Assembly (NCBI GenBank): GCA_943788635.1
Contig: CALSRA010000013.1
Location: forward strand, 124,001-188,000
DNA length: 64,000 nucleotides
Direction: 5' to 3'
DNA from: an uncultured Alphaproteobacteria bacterium
GTDB lineage: Bacteria > Pseudomonadota > Alphaproteobacteria > UBA8366 > GCA-2717185
Of this stretch, positions 44,643 to 54,632 are shown in pieces. A program made the position numbers and the translations under genes. The notes beneath the pieces are model-generated. The model was given only the letters and a program-made list of their open reading frames with translations. It did not search any database and was not told where the DNA came from. Numbering within the stretch: the first letter of the stretch is position 1; each line of letters starts with the position of its first letter.

Positions 44643-45968
44643 ATGGCGGAGAAAAAAATGATGCGGCTGGGCGCGTTCATGCGGCCGGTCAGCATCCATA
44701 CCGCAGCCTGGCGCTATCCGGGCGGCACGCCGGATGCGAATTTCAATCTGGAAGCCCTTGTCCAATACGCGCAGACGCTGGAGCGCGGTTGTTTCGATGC
44801 CTTCTTCATGGCCGATCACCTGGCGGTACTGAACATGCCGATGGAGGCGCTGAAGCGCAGTGCGACGGTCACATCGTTCGATCCGCTGACCCTGCTGCCG
44901 GCGCTGGCGATGGTGACGAAGCATCTGGGGCTGATCGCCACGGCCTCCACCACCTTCGAGCCGGCCTATATGGTCGCGCGGCGCTTCGCCTCGCTGGACC
45001 ATATCAGCAACGGGCGCGCGGGCTGGAACATCGTCACCACCTCAAACCCCGATGCCGCGCTGAATTTCGGCATGACGGAGCATATGGAGCACGCCGCGCG
45101 CTACCGAAGGGCGCGCGAATATTACGACGTGGTCACCGGGCTGTGGGACAGCTGGGCCGATGACGCCTTCACACGCGATGTCGATAGCGGGATCTTCTTT
45201 GACCCCGAACGATTGCACACCCTGGACCACAAAGGCGAATTTCTGTCGGTACGCGGGCCGCTGAATATCGGCCGCCCCGTGCAGGGCTGGCCGCTGATCG
45301 TGCAGGCCGGCGCGTCGGAGGATGGCCGGCAGCTCGCGGCGGAAACCGCGGAGATGGTCTTCACCTCGCAGCGCACCCTGAAGGAAGCGCAGGAATTCTA
45401 TGCCGATGTGAAGGACCGCATGGAAGCCGTCGGGCGCAATCCGGACCACATGAAAATTCTGCCCGGCGCGCTGGTCGTCGTCGGAGACAGCGAAGCGGAG
45501 GCGCGGGAAAAACGCGCGCTGCTGGACAGCCTGGTCCATTACGACAGCGGCATTGCCTCGCTATCCATCGCACTTGGCACCGACGCGTCAAAGTTCGACC
45601 CGGACGCCCCGCTGCCACCGATCCCGGAAACCAATGCCAGCAAAAGCGGTCGCGACCGCGTACTGCGGATGGCGAAGGAAGAAGGCTTGAATGTGCGCCA
45701 GCTTGCCGGGCGCCTGGGCGGTTATTCCGGTCACGCGCTGGTCGGCACGCCCATGAGCATCGCCGACGAAATGGAAGTCTGGCTGATGGAAAAGGGTTCC
45801 GACGGGTTCAATGTCATGTTCCCCTATCTGCCGGCAGGGCTGGACGATTTTGTCGACAAGGTCGTGCCGGAATTGCAGCGCCGGGGAATTTTTCGCACCG
45901 CGTATGAAGGCAAGACATTACGCGAAAACCTCGGCTTGCCAAGGCCACCCAACCGGTTCTTTGGTTAA
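44643..45968 (+). CDS. NtaA/SnaA/DszA-family flavin-dependent monooxygenase
   Basis: 441 residues from ATG 44643, preceded by GGGAGAG; an earlier ATG 21 bp upstream is possible. This LLM subfamily includes nitrilotriacetate monooxygenase and DszA. Seen: GAFMRPVSIHTAAWRYPGG at the start, HISNGRAGWNIVTTSNPDAA (the characteristic segment), and GWPLIVQAGASEDGRQLAA. It uses FMNH2 from a separate reductase. Substrate unknown; sulfur- or nitrogen-containing organics are usual. It stands alone. Confidence 0.88.
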   Translation: MAEKKMMRLGAFMRPVSIHTAAWRYPGGTPDANFNLEALVQYAQTLERGCFDAFFMADHLAVLNMPMEALKRSATVTSFDPLTLLPALAMVTKHLGLIATASTTFEPAYMVARRFASLDHISNGRAGWNIVTTSNPDAALNFGMTEHMEHAARYRRAREYYDVVTGLWDSWADDAFTRDVDSGIFFDPERLHTLDHKGEFLSVRGPLNIGRPVQGWPLIVQAGASEDGRQLAAETAEMVFTSQRTLKEAQEFYADVKDRMEAVGRNPDHMKILPGALVVVGDSEAEAREKRALLDSLVHYDSGIASLSIALGTDASKFDPDAPLPPIPETNASKSGRDRVLRMAKEEGLNVRQLAGRLGGYSGHALVGTPMSIADEMEVWLMEKGSDGFNVMFPYLPAGLDDFVDKVVPELQRRGIFRTAYEGKTLRENLGLPRPPNRFFG

Positions 45969-46056
45969 CCGATCACGGCATCAGGGCATATTGGTGAATG
46001 GTAATTCATATTGTTTTTTAGAGGTTTAGAAACAAGCGGCACCTAATGTCCTCTCA

Positions 46057-46074
46057 CCCGTCAATGGTGACGGG
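46057..46074. repeat. Hairpin-forming inverted repeat before small exported gene
   Basis: CCCGTCA and TGACGGG enclose a 4-base loop. It lies 45 bp upstream of the small exported protein's start. No T-run follows; possibly a leader or processing hairpin. Confidence 0.5.
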
Positions 46075-46118
46075 CGGCGTGCACAGCACGACCATCCATA
46101 TTAGCGGAGTAGATGCAG

Positions 46119-46283
46119 ATGCGTAGTTTGACAGCTGGAATTCTGGCGATTTCTCTTGGTATGTCCGTTGCGGCGGCACCCGCCTTTGCGAGCGCGAAGG
46201 ACGACGCCCTGAAGAAGTGCGAAGCAATTCACGACAAGGCGGCACATGATGCCTGCGTCGCTGCTGCAAAGAAGATGCACTAA
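46119..46283 (+). CDS. Small exported protein of 54 residues
   Basis: From ATG 46119, with GCGGAG 9-10 nt upstream; another ATG 6 bp earlier is in frame. The N-terminal segment MRSLTAGILAISLGMSVAAA ending in PAFA-SAK is a clear signal peptide. The mature part, about 30 residues, is charged and has two cysteines (KKCEAIHD and HDACVAA), spaced to form a helical-hairpin disulfide. It resembles no family I can name. Too short for routine gene calling, but the signal peptide and ribosome-binding site make it credible. Confidence 0.7.
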   Translation: MRSLTAGILAISLGMSVAAAPAFASAKDDALKKCEAIHDKAAHDACVAAAKKMH

Positions 46284-46447
46284 CTGCACACCCTTCCGCT
46301 AACCCAATAGCCAGGCCGGCAACCGGTACGCCACGCGGGCGCGGAAACAGAATATAGGCCACGTAGCAACCGCATTGACGCTTCGGTCGAAAAAAGGCGA
46401 CCCTGTTTGGCAAACCGGCACCGTACGACCAAACAGGGGAGGCAGAC

Positions 46448-46831
46448 ATGCCACATGAAATTCCGAAACTGACCAGCGTATGCCCATCCGACGGCTATTC
46501 GCATGTCGCGAAAGTGGGCAGCACGCTCTACATCTCCGGCCAGGTGGCGAAGGATATCAAAGGCGATCTCGTCGGCCGGGGTGACATCGAGGCGCAGGTC
46601 CGCCAGGTGCTGACCAACATGAAAAACATTGTGGAAGAGCTGGGCGGCGATATGACCAATGTCGCCAAGATCACGACACTACTGACCCATCCCAGCTATC
46701 GCGACGCCTATCGCAAGGTACGGGTAGAGTTCTTCTCCGACCCACCCCCGGCCAATACACTGATCATCGTGGAAAGCCTCGCCTCCCCCGATTTCCTGGT
46801 TGAGATCGAGGCCGTCGCGGTCATCGACTAA
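46448..46831 (+). CDS. RidA/YjgF-family protein
   Basis: 127 residues, the family length. RidA enzymes hydrolyse reactive enamines and imines formed by PLP enzymes; trimeric and cytoplasmic. Seen: SHVAKVGSTLYISGQVAKD near the N-terminus, VRQVLTNMKNIVEELGGDMTNVAKITT, and the C-terminal VESLASPDFLVEIEAVAV, with the conserved Glu. The catalytic Arg of strict RidA members is at a different residue here, so this may be a non-canonical subgroup. Converges with the histidine kinase gene. Confidence 0.87.
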   Translation: MPHEIPKLTSVCPSDGYSHVAKVGSTLYISGQVAKDIKGDLVGRGDIEAQVRQVLTNMKNIVEELGGDMTNVAKITTLLTHPSYRDAYRKVRVEFFSDPPPANTLIIVESLASPDFLVEIEAVAVID

Positions 46832-46861
46832 GCAGCCCTGCCTGCGGGACGGCGCGCCAGG

Positions 46862-49124
46862 CTAGGGCGCGTTTGTGCCCCCGGTCGCATTCGAACCACC
46901 GGACACCGATTGCGACGGTTTATCGGCGGCATTGTCCCGGGCGACACGCGCATCGGGCGACATGGTCCGGAATGCGGGCAACCGAATGGTCACGGTGGTA
47001 CCGCGGTTCTTTAGGCTGTCGATTTCGAGAACACCGCCATGAAGTTCTGTCAGGGCTTTCGATAGTGGCAGGCCCAGGCCGGTTCCGTCGTATTTCCGGT
47101 TCAGTTCGCTGTCGATCTGACCGAATTTCAACAATGCCTTTTCAACTTCCGCCGGCGTCATCCCGATGCCGTTATCATGTGTCTGAAATTCGAACTCACC
47201 CGACCCCAGACACCGGATTTTCAGGACAACCTTGCCGTTTGATCGGGTAAACTTGATCGCATTGCTGAGGATATTCACGAGGATCTGCTTGATCTTCCGC
47301 TCATCGGCGAAGAGCAGCGGCAGATCATCGTCCAATTCCATTTCCAGTTTCACATCGCCTTTAACCGCATGCGGGTTAATCAGAATGACAAGCGCACGAA
47401 CCACTTCGGCAACATCGATTTTCTCTTCATTGAGGTCGTCGAAACCGGATTCGACCTTGGAAAGGTCCAGAATGTCATTGATCAGCGATAATAGGTGGTT
47501 GCCGGAATTGTGAATATCGGCGGCGTAACTGCAATACCGCTCCAACCCCAGCGGTCCGAGGCGTTCGGATTGCAGGACTTCGGAAAACCCGATAATCGCA
47601 TTCAGGGGCGTTCGTAGTTCGTGGCTCATATTCGCGATAAATTCGGACTTTGAGCGGTTGGCGATTTCCGCTTCCTCTTTCGAGGCGATCAGCGCATGCC
47701 GGGCCTGGGTTTCCTTGGTGACATCGCGTCCGGTTCCCCGGTAACCGCAGAATTGTCCTTCGCTGTCGAATCTCGGCTTTCCGGAAACCGACCACCATCG
47801 AGCCGGTTCTGAGCCGTCTTTGCACCTGTAACGAACGTCACGAAACGACTTGTGATTGTGAAGGCCTTCTGCGAGCCGTTTTGCGACATGTTCGTTGATC
47901 TGTATCGCACCGGTGCTCATATCGCCGACAAGCAGCGCCTGAAGCGGTTTTACAGACAGATCGGACGGTGCCTCAGAGGAATAGTCGATCTGCAACGCCT
48001 TGTCGGTAGACCAGAACAGATCGGATGCGATTTCGGCAAAATCGCGAAACTTGATCTCGTTCTCACGCAGGACCCGTTCGTCTTCATCGCTGCGCAATTG
48101 CCCGGCCCGTTTGTTCCAGATCGCGAGCCCCAGAAATCCGCAGCCGAAGGCACCAATGACGACCAGCAGGATAACCAGCCAGAAGCGGATATGTTCGAGT
48201 GTCGGGGATCGGCGGATTTCAAGCGAAAAGGCCTTCTGTTTTTCGCTTAACGGTATGCGCGATACGAATGATTCAAGGAACGGCAAACGGGCGCTCACTT
48301 GTTCCGGCACATATTCGAACAATGTTCTTTCGGGCCCGGTCGCCGTGTCACCGGAGACGATAAAACCTGATTTCAAGTTCACTGTAATCTCTGACGACCT
48401 TTTCCAGGAAATGCTGGGGGTCGATTATCAGGGCGATGATCCCGCTGGTCTGGATCTTGCGCAGGCTGTCTGTTGCAGGTGTGGTATAGCCGCGATAAAA
48501 TGCCTTAAAGACAAAAAATCGCTCGCCAATATTGGGCAGCGCGACAGAATCGGAAATCGCGACCTGACCGCTTTCAATCGCCTTGGCAAGCGATCTAGCC
48601 AAAACCGGGTTGGACAGAAGGTCGTAACCGACGAGCGCCGCATTAAGGGGATCGAACGGCTCCAGCACGACAATGGGCAACAGGATCTCATGGCCACGTT
48701 TTGAGCTGCCACTCGCACCGTTTTCATATCCACTCAGGCGGAACTGGACAAAGCCATTGCGCTGCATCCTTTCCTCAAATGCCGTGCGGTTCACCTCTTC
48801 CAGCATATCCGCCTGCACGACAGCATCCACAAAAGGATATGCCGCCAGAAGTTCGCGCGACTGCCCCGCAAATTCATGCGCCTTTATATTGTCGCTCGAA
48901 TGCTGCAACCCGGCCAGAGAGGTCAGGATCGCGTCGGTATTGCCGAACTGCTGCGCCAATGTCTGTTGCAAGCTGGAAACGCGCTCGTCAAAAGCGGATT
49001 TCGACGCCCCCAGATCCAGCCAGATTGCCAGCATCGCCAGAGAGAAGCACGTCAGGCCCGTAAAGATAGAAAACCCGACGACATCGGATGTCCTAAACAG
49101 CCAGCGATTTCGGGCGTCACTCAA
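46862..49124 (-). pseudogene. CHASE-PAS sensor histidine kinase, one frameshift
   Basis: With one base removed near 48351-48354 this reads as about 753 residues: a membrane helix (VVGFSIFTGLTCFSLAMLAIW), a periplasmic CHASE-like domain, a second helix (FWLVILLVVIGAFGCGFLGL), PAS, HisKA (MSHELRTPLNAIIGFSE with the phospho-His) and HATPase (ILVNILSNAIKF, DNGIGM, DGTGLGLPLS). The first part ends falsely at 48348. As written, the second part could start at GTG 48382 and give a kinase without most of its sensor. No response regulator lies beside it. It begins just before the binding-protein gene ends (8-bp overlap). Confidence 0.82.
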
Positions 49125-50100
49125 CAGGCAAAACCTTTTTCGCTTTTTGCATCATGCTGACCGGCATTTTGAGCTTCGCTGCGTCGATTATTTTCGGATT
49201 CACCCAGATATCGCGCCGGTTATTGGGAACGATCGGAATCGCTGCCGGCGAAACACCGCCCAGAATTGCCAGCGCCGCCTTTGCCGCCCATTCCCCCTGC
49301 TCTTCAGGAACCTTTGTCACGCCGACAATTGAGAAGGGCATCATCCAGTCATGGTTGGTAACGCTGAGTTTGCGGGAAAATTTCAGAACGGCTTCCTGCG
49401 CAGCATCCGCATTCCAGTCGTTTATACCCGCATTGCTCCCAACAATGACCAGGTCCATCTCCTGCGCCTTTTTATAGGCCTGAAGCCATTTTCCAAGGTA
49501 TCGACCAAGGCCCATTCCAGCTTGAAACCAAGCTGTTTTGCCGCTTCCCTGAACCGCACCAGATTTTTCTGTTCTGTCAGGGTGTCCGCGCCGAGGTAAA
49601 AGGCGCGCTTGAGATTCGGGACGATGTCGATCGCGCTTTCCAGCATCGGCACAATCGGTGCGACTTCAATCATCCCCGTCACATTTTTATAGGGAAAACC
49701 ATATTCCGCCGCCGTCCAGTTCACACCGGCGAAAACGAATGGAAGCGCATCATCCTTGTAATACGGGGCAATCAGGTATTTTGCAGCGTTGTCATCCGCT
49801 GTAATCACGACATCCGGTTTCCAGGATTCAATGATTGCTTTCGCTTCCAGCGCGCTCTGCTTTTTTTTCCGCCGACGACTTCCGCTGTTTGGTATCCATA
49901 TCAAACTGGCGGTATTCGCATTTACCGTCCAGGACCGAACGCAACCCACGCTCGACGCCGTCCGACCATGCATATCCCTGATGATAGGACGAAACGAACA
50001 GGCATTTCTTCTCCGCAGCAGCACTATTGCCCACGAAAATCATCATCGACCCGAGAAACGCGAAGGTCAGGGCCTTCGGCAGACGAGTGACTATCGGCAT
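49117..50100 (-). pseudogene. ABC-type substrate-binding protein (PF04392-like), two frameshifts
   Basis: Start ATG 50100 gives a signal peptide (ALTFAFLGSMMIFVGNSAAA) and KKCLFVSSYHQGYAWSDGVE. Then one extra A in an eight-base run (49861-49868) shifts the frame, and one missing A near 49495 shifts it back. Repaired, the protein is about 327 residues: WKPDVVITADDNAAKYL, PFVFAGVNWT and PEEQGEWAAKAALAILGG are typical of this periplasmic family. With the overlapping histidine kinase downstream it probably forms a sensory pair in which the binder presents a ligand to the CHASE domain; that is inference. Confidence 0.78.
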
Positions 50101-50712
50101 CGATCCATCCTTTCGCCGGCCCGGCGCAGTACCCCCGGACAGAACATCCGAAACAGCAGCGCGCCGTGACCTTACAGCCTATAATTTAACCAAGTTTACG
50201 TAACAATTATTTATTAATGGTTAACAGAAAATCCCTTTCGACACTGCAGCCGAATTCGCGCTTCGGGCAGCAGGCAGGGGTATTTCCGGTCGAAAAGCCG
50301 TCACCGAATCCGACTGTTTCTATAAAAAGTGCGGCGACGCTCTATCCGCGACAGCCGATATAATATCGACCTGCCGTCAAATTGAACTGGCACAACCGCA
50401 AGTGATAATGCGATATTATTCGGATAGTTACCTTTCCTGACCGCCTCGGCGGCAGAAATAAATTCACACCTTCAACCCGCCAGTTGATAGAAATGGCCGC
50501 GAGGTTTTGTATATTGTCAGGATTATGCGGGCATACGGATCAATGACGTCAATCTTGGCTAAAGGGCCGTTCATCACCGAAAACAATTATCGGTCAAAAT
50601 CCGGAATTCCGGTTAACCATATTGGCGGCCGTCACTACCACTTATTTTTGCATCACCCTCGCTGTCATTGCGGCAGTATCGCTGCAAGCGCTGCACAGTA
50701 ATAGCGGCCGCC
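50101..50712. other. AT-rich intergenic region, 612 bp
   Basis: No gene is supported. The stretch is clearly richer in A and T than its surroundings (for example around 50180-50230), and probably holds divergent promoters for the binding-protein gene and the TauE gene. A 64-codon open frame at 50507-50701 has no ribosome-binding site or recognisable content. Confidence 0.5.
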
Positions 50713-50977
50713 ATGGAATTTCAGCTCGAGTGGTTGTTTGCGGCGATGGTCCTGCTCATCGCCTATATGATACGCGGGATGGCGGGGTTCGGGTCCGGGC
50801 TGATCGCGGTTCCCTTGCTCGCCATGGTATTTCCGGTCCAACTGGTTGTTCCCGTCGTCGTCCTGTATGACTACATCGGGTCCGCCAGTCAGGGCATTCG
50901 CAACCGCGACAAGATCGTATGGCGCGAAGAGTTCGTCCTTCTGCCCTTCGCCCTCATCGGCGTCGCCCTGGGTCTTA

Positions 50978-51909
50978 GTGTCCGGCCCGAAATGAGTTGA
51001 GTGATTTCAGTAAGTTGTGATTCTCTCGTTTGTGTTGAAGCAAATGAGGAGACACAACATGTGGACTGAGATCACCCGCCCGCAGTTTGATCGTTCGAGC
51101 CTTCGTTACGCAAGCGACTTGACGGATAAGGAGTGGCGTTTGATTTCGCCATTATTGTCCCCGCCGCGTCGATTAGGCCGCCCGCGAACCACGGATTTTC
51201 GAGAAGTGGTGAATGGGATTTTTTATGTGGCGCGCACCGGTTGCCAATGGCGCATGGTGCCCCGGGAATTTCCGCCACGCAGTACGATCCAGCGATATTT
51301 TTACGCTTGGCGCTCGGATGGAACCTTGCACGTCATCAATCGCCAACTGGTGATGTCGATGCGGGAAACCTCTGGGCGCACGACCAGCCCGACCGCCGGG
51401 GTGATCGACAGCCAGACGGTGAAAACCACGGAAAGCGGCGGTGTTCGGGGCTATGACGCGGGAAAGAAGGTCAAAGGGCGCAAGCGTCATATCGTGACCG
51501 ACACAGGCGGCTTTCTGGTCGCCGTCATGGTTCACGCCGCCGATATCCAGGATCGCGACGGCGCGCCCCGCGCTGTTGGCGTCGATACGCCACGCCTTTC
51601 CCCGGTTGCGCCATGTTTTCGCCGATGGTGGTTACGCGGGACCGAAGTTGCGCGACGCGCTGGCCAAACTTGGGAAGTGGACCGTGCAGATCGTCAAGCG
51701 CTCCGACGCCGCCAAGGGGTTCGTATTGTTGCCCCCGCCGCTGGGTGGTTGAGCGCACCTTCGCTTGGCTCGGTCGTAACCGCCGTCTCGCCAAAGATTT
51801 CGAGGAAACCATCGAAAGCGCGGAGGCATGGCTCCTGATCGCCAGCATTCAACTGCTCGCCCGACGATTGGCAAGAGCATGAAAACATGGATATCATTTC
51901 GAGTCAGAC
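50978..51909 (+). mobile_element. IS5-family (IS427-like) insertion sequence in tauE
   Basis: A 932-bp element. Inverted ends GTCCGGCCCGAAATGA (left) and GTCTGACTCGAAATGA (right, read inward) agree at 13 of 16 positions. TCTTA flanks both sides (50973-50977 and 51910-51914). Removing the element restores the host frame. It holds one transposase gene with two frameshifts. Confidence 0.87.
51059..51882 (+). pseudogene. IS5-family transposase, two frameshifts
   Basis: From ATG 51059 (after GAGGAGAC): RYASDLTDKEWRLISPLL, GCQWRMVPREFPP and the first catalytic Asp in AGVIDSQTVKTTE are in frame 1. Then one extra C near 51565 and another in the C5 run near 51733 move the frame twice. Between them [13 protein letters not shown] holds the second Asp; after them [19 protein letters not shown] holds the Glu. 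Corrected length 273 residues. Some IS5 relatives use a programmed shift, but two shifts in C runs look like damage or error. Confidence 0.83.
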
Positions 51910-52461
51910 TCTTACAGTCCTGCAATCGGTCGCATCAACAACCCTGAAACAGGCCCTGGCTATTTTCGTCATCGTCTATGCCGTCTATCAGGTCCTGCCG
52001 CTTCCGGTATTGAGAGGATCGCGTCTCGTCGCAATTCCCTGCGGTTTTCTTGGCGGGATGATCGGCACGATTTTCGGTACGGGCGGCCCCTTCTATATTA
52101 TCTATTTCGGCCTGCGCGGGCTGGACAAGGACGCCTCGCGCGCAACCTTCTCTGCAAATTTCCTCATTGATGGCGCAGTCCGGCTCGCTGCGTTCGCATC
52201 ATTCGGCCTGCTGGGCACGGATATGGTGCTGACCATACTGGCCGGCCTGCCGCTGATCGCGGCGGGGCTGTGGGTCGGCGGGCGCGCCCATGCCATCATG
52301 TCGTCGCGCGCCTATGTCCATCTGGTCAGTATCCTGCTGTTTTTCAGCGGTATCATTCTTCTGTTGAGGAACTAGAAACCCTGACGCCGATGGCGTCTTT
52401 CGTTGCCCCGACCCGCCCCCCTTGATACGGTCCTGCACATGCGCAGTCCCCTTCCGCCCCT

Positions 52462-53310
52462 ATGACGAAAGCGAATCCGATGTCCCATAAAGGCTTTCCC
52501 TCACTCGATCTGCTGATCACCCCGCAGGAACTGCATGGCAAACTCGGGCAGGTCAGTATTCTCGATTTCCGCCCCGCAGAAGCTTACGCCGTCGGGCATA
52601 TCCCCGGTACGCAGCATCTCGACCTGTACGGTGTCAGTGTCAACGACACATCGGAAGCGCCGCTCAACGCCTTCCTGGCCATGTATCAGGCGCAATTCGC
52701 TTCGCGCGGGATCACCATGGACCGGCCGGTCGTAATCTATGACGGGGAAACCGGGGAGCGCGCGGCACGGGGTGTCTGGCTGCTGACGGTGCTGGGCCAC
52801 AAGAATGTGCGCATTCTCGACGGCGGCGCGCAGGGCTGGGTCGATGCCGGGTACGAGATGTCCACTGAACCATCACCACCGTCCGGCGGCGGCTTGTCGG
52901 GCGACCGGAACCTGGCGGACCTGGCGACCCGGTTCGATGTGCATGACGCACTGAACGACGGCGCGACGGTGCTGATCGATACGCGGCGTGACACCGAATA
53001 TCTGGGCACGGAAAAACGCGCCCGGCGCGTCGGCACCATGCCCGGCGCCGTGCATATTTTCTGGCGCGATCATCTGGATGACAAGGGCGCGCTGCGCCCC
53101 GCCGATGAACTTCGCGCCATGTATGAAGCCAAGGGCGTCACCCCGGACAAGACCTGCATTCCCTATTGCCAGGGCGGCTATCGTTCGGCCAGCACCTGGG
53201 TCGTGCTGAAATCGCTGGGCTATACCAAAGTGAAAAACTACATGGGTTCCTGGGGTGAATGGGGGAACCGGGATGACTCGGTGATCGTCTCCGCCGAAGA
53301 AAACAAATAG
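52462..53310 (+). CDS. Thiosulfate/3-mercaptopyruvate sulfurtransferase (rhodanese)
   Basis: 282 residues with two rhodanese domains. The N-terminal one is inactive (VVIYDGETGERAARGVW). The C-terminal one has the active Cys in YCQGGYRSAST. A linker lies near residue 150. It moves sulfane sulfur from thiosulfate or mercaptopyruvate to an acceptor such as cyanide or thioredoxin. A start 18 bp later (MSHKGF) is possible. It is close downstream of the broken TauE exporter on the same strand, suggesting sulfur-compound metabolism. Two bp separate it from the aldo/keto reductase. Confidence 0.88.
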   Translation: MTKANPMSHKGFPSLDLLITPQELHGKLGQVSILDFRPAEAYAVGHIPGTQHLDLYGVSVNDTSEAPLNAFLAMYQAQFASRGITMDRPVVIYDGETGERAARGVWLLTVLGHKNVRILDGGAQGWVDAGYEMSTEPSPPSGGGLSGDRNLADLATRFDVHDALNDGATVLIDTRRDTEYLGTEKRARRVGTMPGAVHIFWRDHLDDKGALRPADELRAMYEAKGVTPDKTCIPYCQGGYRSASTWVVLKSLGYTKVKNYMGSWGEWGNRDDSVIVSAEENK

Positions 53311-53312
53311 TT

Positions 53313-54275
53313 ATGGAATCGCGGACACTCGGCAATCTGTGGCCCGTCAGTGCGCTGACCCTGGGCGGCGGCGGCATCGGCCAGCTCTGGGGGGAAACCA
53401 CGCGCGACGAATGTATCGCCACGACCCGCGCGGCGATCGATAGCGGCATCACCCTGCTCGACATGGCCCCGGCCTATGGACAGGGCGAAGCGGAAAACGT
53501 CATCGGCGCGGCCTTCGAAGGCAACCTGCCGGATGGTGTACGCATCACGACCAAGTGCCGGTTGGGCACACCGCCGGACGGCGAGGTCGAAGCCGCGCTG
53601 ACAAACAGCCTGGACGAGAGCCTGAAACGGATGCGACTGGACCGGGTCGATGTCTTCTTCCTGCATTCCAACATCATTCCCGACGATTATGATGCCAGCG
53701 CCTATACGGACCGGCCCGCAACCCGCTGGGCCACCTATATGGAACGCTTTCGCCCGGCCTGCGAAAAATTGAAGGCACAAGGGCGCATCGGCGCCTGGGG
53801 CATCACCGGCATCGGTATTCCGGCGCAGATTCTGGATGCGCTTGGTTCAGCGCCGAAACCGGATGTCGTGCAATGCATCGCCAACCCGATCGATTCCATC
53901 GGCGAGTTGCAGTATTACGCCGGGCCGACGCGGGCGCGGGAAATCATCGCGACAGCGAAAGGCAACGGCGTCGGCGTGATGGGTATCCGCGCCGTGCAGG
54001 GTGGCGCGCTGACCGATGTACTGGATCGCGACCTTCCCGCCGACCATGGCGTCGTCACCGATTTCGCCCGCGCGGCCAAATTCCGCGCGCTGGCGGCGGA
54101 ACGGGGCGAGTCTGCCGCGGCGCTGGCGCATCGCTACGCGTTGTCCATGCCCGGCATCGACACCGTCGTCCTGGGTGTGAAAAACCGCACCGAGCTGGAT
54201 GATTGCGTCAAGGCCGCCAATGCCGGCGACCTGGATGCCGACACCATGCGGCAGGTCGAAACCAGCTTCGGCTGA
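53313..54275 (+). CDS. Aldo/keto reductase
   Basis: 320 residues. The catalytic segment LDMAPAYGQGEAENVIG holds Asp and Tyr of the AKR tetrad. The Lys is in ITTKCRLG and the His in VFFLHSN. NADPH-binding residues follow near the C-terminus (VVLGVKNRTEL). It reduces aldehydes or ketones; substrate not evident. It begins 2 bp after the rhodanese stop, so the two are co-translated, and converges with an ABM-family gene. Confidence 0.87.
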   Translation: MESRTLGNLWPVSALTLGGGGIGQLWGETTRDECIATTRAAIDSGITLLDMAPAYGQGEAENVIGAAFEGNLPDGVRITTKCRLGTPPDGEVEAALTNSLDESLKRMRLDRVDVFFLHSNIIPDDYDASAYTDRPATRWATYMERFRPACEKLKAQGRIGAWGITGIGIPAQILDALGSAPKPDVVQCIANPIDSIGELQYYAGPTRAREIIATAKGNGVGVMGIRAVQGGALTDVLDRDLPADHGVVTDFARAAKFRALAAERGESAAALAHRYALSMPGIDTVVLGVKNRTELDDCVKAANAGDLDADTMRQVETSFG

Positions 54276-54281
54276 CGCCGG

Positions 54282-54602
54282 TTACGTCGACGTCCAGTAG
54301 GCGGGATCAGCCGGGAACACGGATGTCGCTTCGACCCGTTCGGTCGGGCCGTCCAGGGTATCCGCTGCCGCCTTCCAAACGGCGTAATGCGGGGCTGCGC
54401 GATGCGCTTCGACCGCGGCTTCATCCACGTAGACTTCATAGAAGTAATAGACGTTGGGGTCGGTATCGTCCTTCAGCACGTTGAAGCGGCAGCAGCCCGG
54501 CTCGTCCCGTTCGGAGCCCAGCGCATCGACTTCGATGGCCTTGAGGAATTTTTCATGCATGTCCGGTTTCACCCGAACCTTGATCCATTTGGCGATCATC
54601 AC
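54282..54602 (-). CDS. Antibiotic biosynthesis monooxygenase (ABM) domain protein
   Basis: 106 residues forming one dimeric alpha+beta ABM barrel: WIKVRVKPDMHEKFLKAIE, GCCRFNVLKDDTDPN, VYYFYEVYVDEAAVEAHRAAPHY. This fold is found in cofactor-free monooxygenases for quinones and in stress proteins. It is directly downstream of a dioxygenase gene (30 bp) on the same strand and is likely in the same transcript. Function in this cluster unknown. Confidence 0.83.
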   Translation of the reverse strand: MMIAKWIKVRVKPDMHEKFLKAIEVDALGSERDEPGCCRFNVLKDDTDPNVYYFYEVYVDEAAVEAHRAAPHYAVWKAAADTLDGPTERVEATSVFPADPAYWTST

Positions 54603-54632
54603 TCTCTCCCGTTTTGATTTTGATGATGGTTC

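Larger units (their letters stand above)
50713..52375 (+). pseudogene. TauE/SafE-family sulfite exporter, split by an insertion sequence
   Basis: The N-terminal part starts at ATG 50713 (MEFQLEWLFAAMVLLIAYM) and runs to GVALGL at 50977; the C-terminal part resumes at 51915. Removing the 932-bp element and one TCTTA copy gives a continuous 241-residue protein (GVALGL joined to TVLQSVAS). It has seven or eight membrane helices and the family repeats GMAGFGSGLIAVPLL and GGMIGTIFGTGGPFYIIY. Members export sulfite, sulfoacetate or related anions. As it stands the gene is inactive. A rhodanese gene follows. Confidence 0.9.

Noticed and set aside
50507-50701. A 64-codon open frame before TauE
   Set aside because: No ribosome-binding site, no domain, composition unlike coding sequence.
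50704-50730. Clustered NotI-, NcoI- and XhoI-like sites at the TauE start, resembling a cloning linker
   Set aside because: The bases encode the natural N-terminus of a TauE-type protein and continue into a normal genomic gene, so coincidence is more likely than vector sequence.
51059-51882. Programmed frameshifting in the IS5-type transposase
   Set aside because: Two shifts are needed, both in C runs and without a slippery heptamer or a stop between two normal frames, so damage or error is simpler.
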